From NCBI GenBank assembly GCA_049472395.1, contig JBLIRR010000010.1, forward strand, positions 101,222 to 165,221: a stretch of DNA of 64,000 nt, written 5' to 3'. Numbering within the stretch: the first letter of the stretch is position 1; each line of letters opens with the position of its first letter. A program made the position numbers and the translations under genes. Shown piece by piece: positions 1 through 7,779 of the stretch. The stretch is from JBLIRR01 sp049472395 (lineage in GTDB: Bacteria > SZUA-182 > DTGQ01 > JBLIRR01). The notes beneath the pieces were generated by a model, which was not told the origin of the DNA, searched no databases, and saw only the letters and a program-made list of their open reading frames with translations.

Positions 1-1374
1 ATTTGTAGGACCCATGCCCCACCTTACCAATACTTCCGGATTTCCCGCTACCCACTGTGAAATATCATAAAACACCAACCGCCAATCGCCGTCATACAAA
101 TCGCCCCTTCCGTTTTCCCACACCTTTTGCCAATTGTTTCCTTCTATATCCCATACTTCAAGCATTGCACGGTCCTGACGGGACCCCTCTACGCCAAGCC
201 ATCTCCAAAACATGAGGCCTATCCCTCCCTCTCGAGAACAATCAATAGATTGATTCATCGTTAAATATTGGGTTTCTTTCATGTTTAAAGGATAGGATCC
301 CCTGAGATTGTATCCGTAAACAGTCGTTCCTGTGTGGCCTGATGCTGGATCAGGTCCTCCATCAATATCCTCTCTGGGTATTGGTCTGCCAAACTCCCAG
401 CCATATCCGGGATTTGTTGCTGTGCCATCCCATTGAGGATCTGTATTTAAAGAATTAAAATAGAGTGGGGATATGCTCTTTAACAAGAATACTTTCAAGT
501 CTGGCAAAGGCTTCTCTCTTTCAACATCATTATAATATTCGGGAAGGATTTTCCCCCGTATCCTTCCGTTTATTAGATAATAAGCCAAATCAATTTTTTC
601 AAGGAGCCTTGCATCCTTACAATCAATAAAGTAGCGCCATTTTCGTAAAGGTTGGCTTATCTTTACTTCGAAGCAAATGGCCCATGTAAACGACAAGGGC
701 GTTTGATCAACGAGCGGGTAAAGAATAATATCCTCGTCTAAAAATTCACTCCCTGTAAATCCCTCTTTTGCCAAGTCTTCCCTTACAGTGTCTTGACATG
801 CCTCAAAATTTATATTTGTTGTATAATTATCTATATCAATAGCAGGATAAAGGTTCATGCTGATTGAAACAATATTACCCTCCTGATCAATAATAAAGGA
901 AAGATAGGTTCCTTCAACGACTTTTTGTTCATAGAGCTGCCTGAAATGAACAAAATATATCCATTCCTTATCAACTAATTTTATTAATTCTAAATCATTA
1001 GTATCAATGTTAAAAAGTGAGGTATTGCGACTAATAAAATCTTTGCAAGCCTGAGCCAGATTTTCAGTATCGAGGTAATGAGAATCGAACAAGCCAAATC
1101 CAACTCTTAGACTGGCATTTCCTCCATATATTCTCGATGGCAAATTTGTCAGCGGATTAAGCATTACCCTCCAATCGGAACCATTTTGAGCCTCAAACCT
1201 TCCTCCATCAATATCTTTTAACAAAGATAAAGGAACCTCAGGACGGGGCAATAAATTTTTACTCTGTGCCTGTTGCCTTTTAGGAGGTATAAAGCCATAC
1301 CCATATATAGGGTAAGATAATAAGAAAAGTAGAAATATAATTAATGGTAATCGTTTTAGTCTTGTTTCTTTCAT
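1..1374 (-). CDS. Secreted FTP-domain metalloprotease paralog, N-terminal part (runs off left edge)
   Basis: The frame is open for 458 codons from an ATG at 1374 to the window edge, so only the N-terminal half is present. It begins with a Lys/Arg-rich then hydrophobic signal peptide (MKETRLKRLPLIIFLLFLLS). Next comes a propeptide-like FTP region (about residues 70-190) and a MAM/concanavalin-like segment rich in Trp and Gly that ends with RWGMGP. It is closely similar along its whole length to the next two genes on the same strand, including the NDxE, GYGWEFG, SGHTG and VYGYNL motifs. The HExxH catalytic region expected from the paralogs lies beyond the left edge. A GGAGGGGG ribosome-binding site sits just before the start. 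By analogy it is an exported zinc metallopeptidase of the fungalysin/thermolysin type. The start and family membership are well supported; activity cannot be judged from this fragment. Confidence 0.85.
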   Translation of the reverse strand, partial: MKETRLKRLPLIIFLLFLLSYPIYGYGFIPPKRQQAQSKNLLPRPEVPLSLLKDIDGGRFEAQNGSDWRVMLNPLTNLPSRIYGGNASLRVGFGLFDSHYLDTENLAQACKDFISRNTSLFNIDTNDLELIKLVDKEWIYFVHFRQLYEQKVVEGTYLSFIIDQEGNIVSISMNLYPAIDIDNYTTNINFEACQDTVREDLAKEGFTGSEFLDEDIILYPLVDQTPLSFTWAICFEVKISQPLRKWRYFIDCKDARLLEKIDLAYYLINGRIRGKILPEYYNDVEREKPLPDLKVFLLKSISPLYFNSLNTDPQWDGTATNPGYGWEFGRPIPREDIDGGPDPASGHTGTTVYGYNLRGSYPLNMKETQYLTMNQSIDCSREGGIGLMFWRWLGVEGSRQDRAMLEVWDIEGNNWQKVWENGRGDLYDGDWRLVFYDISQWVAGNPEVLVRWGMGPTN

Positions 1375-1587
1375 TCGACATCCCCCTCCAAATATTCGTT
1401 ATCTTGTTAAGGATTTATGCAATCCTCATACCAATATATAACAAATTACAGGGAGCAATTCTCATGTTGATAGTCTTATTCCTCGAACGAGGGATCTTTG
1501 CAGCGATTCTCATTATTGTTCAAGCCCAGAAATACAGGGAATTCCTTCTATTTATTGAGTGGTAGAAGGAGGTCTTTTATAGAACTT

Positions 1588-1619
1588 CCTTGAAATATTG
1601 ACAACGATTCAAAGGATAA
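1588..1619. repeat. Fragment of the composite palindromic element
   Basis: The segment beginning CTTGAAATATTGACAACGA matches, at about 29 of 31 positions, the reverse complement of the right inner part of the composite element at 21227-21389. Only the inner portion is present here; the outer arms are missing. It lies in the 425-bp gap between two protease genes. Confidence 0.7.
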
Positions 1620-1654
1620 ACCGTTCCTTAAGTTTTAAGCTTAAGGAACGGTTT
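1618..1654. repeat. Perfect 15-bp inverted repeat (hairpin)
   Basis: AAACCGTTCCTTAAG at 1618-1632 is exactly complementary to CTTAAGGAACGGTTT at 1640-1654, with a 7-nt loop. There is no clear T-run on either side, so a simple Rho-independent terminator is not certain. It could end transcription from the protease gene at 1800-4544 or be a REP-like unit, since it abuts the repeat fragment at 1588-1619. Confidence 0.75.
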
Positions 1655-1799
1655 AATGCAAAATTACTCTCGGCTTTATCTAATTCATAATTTTTATGAG
1701 CACAAGGGCTTCTTCTATGAATACCAGCGAACAAAATAAGGAATTATATGCTCATAAATTAAACAAAGCCCCCCAAAATTTTTAAAATATATGACTCCC

Positions 1800-4544
1800 C
1801 TATAGAGTATTTAAAAAACATGCTATATAACCGGCTTCCCACGGCTCATCAGCTGAGGTTGATAAACTTGTATTAAGCACAAGTCTTCTTTCAGCGGAAG
1901 ATATACTTTCTACCCCATATTTATTATACGAGGTAAGTTTAATTATATACTCTCCTTTGCTCAACCCCGTTAATAGGTAACTGTTCCTGTCACCAACGTC
2001 TAATCTAATATCATTTTTAACAGAAAGCTCCTTCTTCTCCTTATTTAAATAGAGACTACTCTGTTCCTGATAATAGATACAATACCCTGCTGCCTCAGGA
2101 CTTTTTGTCCATCTGATGGTTACACCCTCTGATGCCTCTTCTACAGTAATTGAAGAGGGTGGGAGAGGAGGTAAACTGATCCCCTTTGCACCAAAGATAT
2201 CAAGGATGAGTTTCTCGTGCGCATTCTCATATTTTAGCTCGTCAACCAAAAATATATCTATCAGAAAATCTCTATATGTCTTTGCCTCTGCTTCTCTGGC
2301 AAAATGAAAAAGTGTGTCAGCAATACGAACACCCTCAGCACCTGATTCCTCTTTTAGATTTTGGCGCAAATCCCACATTGCACCGGATAAAATCAAGCTA
2401 CTCTCATATAATTCATATCCATAATCAAAACGAAAATTAAAATTATTTTCTAAATTACGCACATAATCGTGAGGAGAAAAAATCCAAAAACCACCCTCGG
2501 CAATCTTGCTATCATCGGTTACTGTGCAAGCCCAATAATCTGAGAAAGCTTCATGCATGGCGTCAAATTCGTCAAATCCACCTATTTCTCTTTGATACGA
2601 TGTATTTAAATATCCATAAATACTGTCCGTTATGGCATGATTCACCTCATGATAAATTATGTCGGCAAAATGGGAGAAATTGCGAAACTCAAATCCATCG
2701 CCCTCGCCAAAAAATATTCCTTCTCCTAACAGCCAAAAGGCATTATTGAATTTATTATTATAACGAACGGTGATATTTATAGGAAGTATAGCTTCTTTTC
2801 CTGAACTCAAAAAGTCAGGATCAATATCTTGAATATAATGAATCATCTCGTTGGTATGATAGTAAACGTTTATTTCGTCTATATCATCTAAAGCATTAAT
2901 AACGCCTTCTGATTCATCCTCATTATAGTTATCTTCCTTAGTAAAAATAAAATTGTGGCTGTGAGTAGCTCGTTGGATGTTACTTTTTGAATATATAATA
3001 TTCGCTCCCTTATCATTGATCACTCGAAAATATCTTCCCTCAAGTTGAGCAACAAGGATATTACTATTATTTTCTCCCTTTACGCTAAATTGTCCATATT
3101 TATCAGAAAAGTCCTCTATTGTGCTATAAATTCCTATATCATCAATATTCCAACCACAATAACTTAAATACTCACTTGTCGGTCCCATTCCCCATCGCAG
3201 CCATACTGTCTCATGTGCTGAGGCCCATTGGGAAATATCATAAAACATTAATCGCCATGCTCCATCGTATATATCGCCTCTCCCATTGTTCCATATCTTT
3301 TTCCACATGGCGGTAGCCTCATCCCATATCTCAATTGTTGCCCGATCCTCACGTGACCCTTCAATACCGAGCCATCTCCAAAACATTAATCCAACCTGCT
3401 CTGCCTGTGAACAATCAACGTGTTGAGACATTGTCAAATAATCTGGTTCTTCCATGCTCAGAGGATACGCTCCTGTAAGATTATATCCATATACGGATGA
3501 TCCTGTATGACCAGAATCCGGATCAGGCCAGGGGCCTGATCCACTGAGCGGTAAAGGCCTGCCAAACTCCCAACCATACCCTGGCATTATTCCTCCCCAT
3601 CCAGGATCCTCATTAAGAGAATTATAATATAGGGGAGAATCCACTTGTAATAATGATATCTTTAGATCTACTAAAGGTTCTTCCTTTTCAGTGTCATTAT
3701 AATATCTTGGCAAAATTTTCCCCATTACACTTCCACTAATCATATAATGGGCTAAATCATTCTTCTCAATTATTCTCATATCGTGCAAATCAATTATATA
3801 CCGCCATCTGTGCAAAGGTCTTCTGCTCTTTATTTCAAAGCATCCTGCCAAGACATAGGTGCCCCCTGAATCACTATACTGAGGATAGACTACAATCTCT
3901 TGGCTTATTTGTTCATACTTATCTCCCTGTAGGTCATCCTCTATTATTGTCTGACATTCATCTAAATCAAAATTCGATAAGTTCTCTATGTAAATATCAG
4001 GAAATAGATTCATATTTATTGAAATAATATCCCCCCCTTTATTTATAATAAAGGATAAATATGAACCATAGACTACCTTTTCCTCATATCTCTGCCTGAA
4101 ATGGAGATGCCGAATCCACGTTTTATCGACCACCTTTACTAATTCAAGATCGGTTGTCTTTACTTTGAAGAGCGAATGATTTTGATTAATAAATTCTTTA
4201 CATGAGGAAATCAAGGTGTCTTGAGTTAAATAATTATGCAGGCCGTATGACCCAGTGTCTATTCCTAAACTAGCTTTTCCTCCATATATGCGGGTAGCCA
4301 TGTCTTTTAAAGGATCGACAATGACCTTCCACTCTGAACCATGCAAGCTTCCAAACTTCCCTTGATCACTCTCTGCTAATGAATATAATAAGATCTTTTC
4401 TTCTTTCGATTTAAGAGCTCTATAATATCTTTGATCTCTTTTCCCTTCTGGAGCCAAAAATCCATGCGCGTTTATAGAATAAATAAACGTGACCATTAAG
4501 GCGGGTAAACACAATACTAACACCTTAAGAATTACTCTTTTCAT
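1800..4544 (-). CDS. Secreted FTP-domain zinc metalloprotease (M36/M4-like) with FnIII domain and CF-tail
   Basis: The ATG at 4544 (MKRVILKV...) is chosen over a TTG six bases upstream because the GAGGGGG ribosome-binding site is better spaced. Order of parts: signal peptide (about 1-26), FTP-like propeptide region (about 100-200), a MAM/concanavalin-like insert (about 330-480), the catalytic domain with HEVNH at residues 632-636 followed by AMHEAFSDYW near 662, a fibronectin type III domain, and a short tail ending ACFLNTL. HExxH with a downstream Glu in an EAFSD context is the zinc site of fungalysin/thermolysin-type peptidases, so the protein is probably a self-processed exported protease. 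It is the middle of three tandem paralogs. The Cys-Phe-Leu tail is shared in form with the next two genes. The family is well supported; the substrate is unknown. Confidence 0.9.
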   Translation of the reverse strand: MKRVILKVLVLCLPALMVTFIYSINAHGFLAPEGKRDQRYYRALKSKEEKILLYSLAESDQGKFGSLHGSEWKVIVDPLKDMATRIYGGKASLGIDTGSYGLHNYLTQDTLISSCKEFINQNHSLFKVKTTDLELVKVVDKTWIRHLHFRQRYEEKVVYGSYLSFIINKGGDIISINMNLFPDIYIENLSNFDLDECQTIIEDDLQGDKYEQISQEIVVYPQYSDSGGTYVLAGCFEIKSRRPLHRWRYIIDLHDMRIIEKNDLAHYMISGSVMGKILPRYYNDTEKEEPLVDLKISLLQVDSPLYYNSLNEDPGWGGIMPGYGWEFGRPLPLSGSGPWPDPDSGHTGSSVYGYNLTGAYPLSMEEPDYLTMSQHVDCSQAEQVGLMFWRWLGIEGSREDRATIEIWDEATAMWKKIWNNGRGDIYDGAWRLMFYDISQWASAHETVWLRWGMGPTSEYLSYCGWNIDDIGIYSTIEDFSDKYGQFSVKGENNSNILVAQLEGRYFRVINDKGANIIYSKSNIQRATHSHNFIFTKEDNYNEDESEGVINALDDIDEINVYYHTNEMIHYIQDIDPDFLSSGKEAILPINITVRYNNKFNNAFWLLGEGIFFGEGDGFEFRNFSHFADIIYHEVNHAITDSIYGYLNTSYQREIGGFDEFDAMHEAFSDYWACTVTDDSKIAEGGFWIFSPHDYVRNLENNFNFRFDYGYELYESSLILSGAMWDLRQNLKEESGAEGVRIADTLFHFAREAEAKTYRDFLIDIFLVDELKYENAHEKLILDIFGAKGISLPPLPPSSITVEEASEGVTIRWTKSPEAAGYCIYYQEQSSLYLNKEKKELSVKNDIRLDVGDRNSYLLTGLSKGEYIIKLTSYNKYGVESISSAERRLVLNTSLSTSADEPWEAGYIACFLNTL

Positions 4545-4685
4545 TCTCAATCCCCCTCATCTTTAGAGTCGTAATTGGTAACTTTAAGCAACAAACACCT
4601 AAAAATTCACCCTAACCCGCAACGCTCAACTTTCATTCTTTCTCAAACCAAACACTCTCCTTACGCTAAATTGGGGGACAAAATG

Positions 4686-7538
4686 CTACATCAAATGGCT
4701 TATAAAACATAATGAGGTTTTTTGTGTAGTATTAGATGGAGTTTGATCAGATTGTTGAAAAGGAGTTGCATACACGTAATCTGATTCATTACTCTTTGTA
4801 TCATACTTATTATATGCTTTTAGATATATTACATAGGTCGTCCCATTCGTCAGACCTTCTAGGGTATACTCTGTCGTAACTCCCGCATCTCTTTGCACAC
4901 TGGGGTCTGACTGACTGGTCACAATATCGTTTTCAGTACGGAAATACACATAATACCCCGCAACCGCATCAATATCAGGATTTTCACGCCATTGGAGATT
5001 AATGATCGTGTTTCCCGCTACTGCCACCAGCCCTGTTGGTGTGCTTGGAGCCTGACTTATTCCTCTATTTCCAAAAATTTCTGTAATCAGCTCAACATGC
5101 GAACTTTCAGGATCATTGGGATCTTCATAAAGAATTCTGTCTTGCATCAATACATCAATCAGATAATCATTAAATTCTGAAGCCCCTCCGTATCGTGCAA
5201 AATGAAATAATTTATTTGCAATCTCTGCTCCCAAAAACTCTCTTACTTCCCACATAGCACCTGAGAGAATCAGGCTATTCGCATACGCATCATCTCCATA
5301 ATCATCGGGAATTTTGAAGTCATTACTGACATCGCGAAGATAGGTGTGTCCTACCCAGAAATCTCCATCGCCTATCATCGAATCACCATTTACAGTAGCA
5401 GCCCAATAATCAGAAAATGCTTCATGCATGGCATCAAATTCAGTGACAAATACAGGCTGCGTTGATGTACTATCATCAGTTGGTGTACTTTCACGGCTTG
5501 GATCTTTCATCATAGAGGTCAGGGGAGGCATCAAATAGGAATAAAAAGAATCTGTTATGGCATGGGTATACTCATGATAGATAACATCTGAAAAATGAGA
5601 AAAATTGCGATATCCATCCTCTTGCGAATTACCCTCTCCAAAAGCCATGACATGATCTGGAGACCAAAATGCGTTATCATAATTATCACCATAGCGAACA
5701 ATAATCTTTATTGGCTTTTTCTTATCCATATAATCATAATTCTCACCCTCAGCTTTCTCTACAGCTTTTACATAGGCCAATATTTTATTCACATGGTAAT
5801 AGGCATTAAACTCATCAAGAGTATCTAAGGTAGATTTATCTGTGTTCCATGCGACATCCTGCGTAAAATTTGGATCGCTTAATTCATAGTGAAAAAGGGC
5901 TGATGCCCCATCTTCATTAATCACTTCAGCATATTTGCCCTTAAGCTTCCCCACAAGCATACTTTCACTATTGCTGTCTTCAAATAAATATCGTCCATTT
6001 GGATCGGTTTGATCTTTCTGTGCTTGATAAAAAGCAATATCATCGATATTCCAGCCGCAAAATGTCCCGGAATCATTTGTGCTGCCAATGCCCCATCGAA
6101 GAATAATATTAGGATCACTCGCTAATCCCATAACTTCTGAAATATCAAAAAATTGAAACTTCCATCCTTCCCATAAGTGAGTTGAAGAATTATACTGGCC
6201 ATCCTCTATCTGTCGAGTATCATTGCTCCAGATACTCGTCCAGGTAAATCCATCGTCATCTGAAATATTAAGCTCAGCTCGATCATAGTCTTCTCTGGAT
6301 CCGCTATCACTCTCCCAATATGCCCTATATACACCCAGCCATCGCCAGAAGGTTAATACGAGACAATCAGCACTATTTAAATTAATTTGACATGAAATAG
6401 AAGGAGAGGTTAAATATGTAGGCCGCATTAAATTGGTATAATCGCCGGTCAAGTTATACCCATACACATTAGCGCCGGTATGCCCGGAATTAGGATCAGG
6501 ACACCCCGCATGACCATAGATGCTGTTAATACCCTGTGGTACTGGATCGCCAAATTCCCATAGCCCTTGAGTCTTCCACTGGGGATCTTGATCCAATGTT
6601 TCCTTATACACCGGGGTATTTGTATCAATAAGCAAATAGAGGTTCTCATTGGAAAAAGGGACTTCCTGTGGAGTATCATTGTAATATTCAGGAAGAATTT
6701 GTCCCGTGATCCTCCCTTTCGCAGCTTTTCTCAGAAGTGATTTCCGGAATAAAATAATCTCTTCACCACTTGATGCATCGATAAAATATAATGATGCGCC
6801 ACTCGGCAAGGAATTGGAAACAAAAACCTGCCATGCTATAATATATCCAAGCCCATTTTCAACAGGCCATGGCACTATAACAAGCTCTGCTTCATACTCC
6901 TTGGAGGAGGGTATATCATCAAAACCCATATCTTTATATGCCTTGCTGCTGGCATTATTTTTCGAACTCCTGATATTTATATCCACATCAATGTTCGAAT
7001 ACGTATCCCCACCAATGAGAAGTAAATCCCCTTCTTTATTAAATCTAAATTGTGCGCCTCCTCCATACACTCTGATACCTTGATAATATTGATCAAAATC
7101 AACATAATATATGCCTGCTTTCTTCTTCACACTTCTCAGTTCTAAATCATCAACAGAGATCTTAAAAAATTCAGGGTATAATGTGATCAATTGTTTAGCA
7201 CTTTCAACCAATTGCTCTTCAATACTTCCTGACCTTCCCCGGGTATTTCTGGCTACTTTTTCATTGAGCTTTCCACCATATAATCTATGTATCGTCCCCC
7301 ATTCATTCCATGTATATCTCCAGGAAGAGCCATTATCTTGTCTGAATCTTTGCATTTTCTGCCTTTCTCTCTCATCTCTTAATCCTGATCGATAATTTAA
7401 ACTCCTTTTTATACAAAGCGCTGGATTAATATAGATTTCTTCTTTTTCTCTTTGATCTGGTAAAAAGGCATGCACAGATAGGTGAAAAAATATTATAAAA
7501 ACAAATATAACGATAAATTGTAGTAACAACTTCTTCAT
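4686..7538 (-). CDS. Secreted FTP-domain zinc metalloprotease (M36/M4-like) with FnIII domain and CF-tail
   Basis: The start is taken at ATG 7538 (MKKLLLQF...), because an upstream ATG at 7553 overlaps the GGAGAGA ribosome-binding site. It has a strong signal peptide (about 1-24), then an FTP-type propeptide, a MAM-like insert with conserved GWNIDDIAFY, and a catalytic core with HEYTH at residues 655-659 and AMHEAFSDYWAAT near 702. A Ser/Thr-rich loop between those two motifs is absent from the neighbouring paralog. The C-terminal FnIII domain is followed by a Gln/Ser/Thr linker and a terminal SLCFISHLM. The zinc site is complete, so it should be an active extracellular or periplasmic protease. 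It is transcribed in the same direction as the two paralogs to its left, with 141 bp between it and the next. Confidence 0.9.
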   Translation of the reverse strand: MKKLLLQFIVIFVFIIFFHLSVHAFLPDQREKEEIYINPALCIKRSLNYRSGLRDERERQKMQRFRQDNGSSWRYTWNEWGTIHRLYGGKLNEKVARNTRGRSGSIEEQLVESAKQLITLYPEFFKISVDDLELRSVKKKAGIYYVDFDQYYQGIRVYGGGAQFRFNKEGDLLLIGGDTYSNIDVDINIRSSKNNASSKAYKDMGFDDIPSSKEYEAELVIVPWPVENGLGYIIAWQVFVSNSLPSGASLYFIDASSGEEIILFRKSLLRKAAKGRITGQILPEYYNDTPQEVPFSNENLYLLIDTNTPVYKETLDQDPQWKTQGLWEFGDPVPQGINSIYGHAGCPDPNSGHTGANVYGYNLTGDYTNLMRPTYLTSPSISCQINLNSADCLVLTFWRWLGVYRAYWESDSGSREDYDRAELNISDDDGFTWTSIWSNDTRQIEDGQYNSSTHLWEGWKFQFFDISEVMGLASDPNIILRWGIGSTNDSGTFCGWNIDDIAFYQAQKDQTDPNGRYLFEDSNSESMLVGKLKGKYAEVINEDGASALFHYELSDPNFTQDVAWNTDKSTLDTLDEFNAYYHVNKILAYVKAVEKAEGENYDYMDKKKPIKIIVRYGDNYDNAFWSPDHVMAFGEGNSQEDGYRNFSHFSDVIYHEYTHAITDSFYSYLMPPLTSMMKDPSRESTPTDDSTSTQPVFVTEFDAMHEAFSDYWAATVNGDSMIGDGDFWVGHTYLRDVSNDFKIPDDYGDDAYANSLILSGAMWEVREFLGAEIANKLFHFARYGGASEFNDYLIDVLMQDRILYEDPNDPESSHVELITEIFGNRGISQAPSTPTGLVAVAGNTIINLQWRENPDIDAVAGYYVYFRTENDIVTSQSDPSVQRDAGVTTEYTLEGLTNGTTYVIYLKAYNKYDTKSNESDYVYATPFQQSDQTPSNTTQKTSLCFISHLM

Positions 7539-7779
7539 TATTTCTCTCCACATATTAAATAAAATCTTTGAAATAATAGTATCCTTGCCTATTTATCGGT
7601 AAAGACACACCACTCCATCGGTAAGATTTTTTTCTTTGGCTTAAAATTCACTTAGAGGCTTTAGAAGATTGCTTAAAAAAAGATAGATAAGAGCGCCCCA
7701 AAATTCCTGGCATCTAATTTGCTCTTTTATTTGGCAGCAAAACTTATATGACAATAATTGATACTTAGGAAATGAAAAC

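Noticed and set aside
1344..1565. 73-codon plus-strand frame in the gap after the first protease
   Set aside because: Hydrophobic by chance in AT-rich DNA, overlaps the signal peptide region of the minus-strand protease gene, and no ribosome-binding site is seen.
6706..7083. 125-codon plus-strand frame opposite the protease gene
   Set aside because: It lies wholly inside a conserved gene on the other strand, has no ribosome-binding site and looks like nothing known; it is an antisense shadow.
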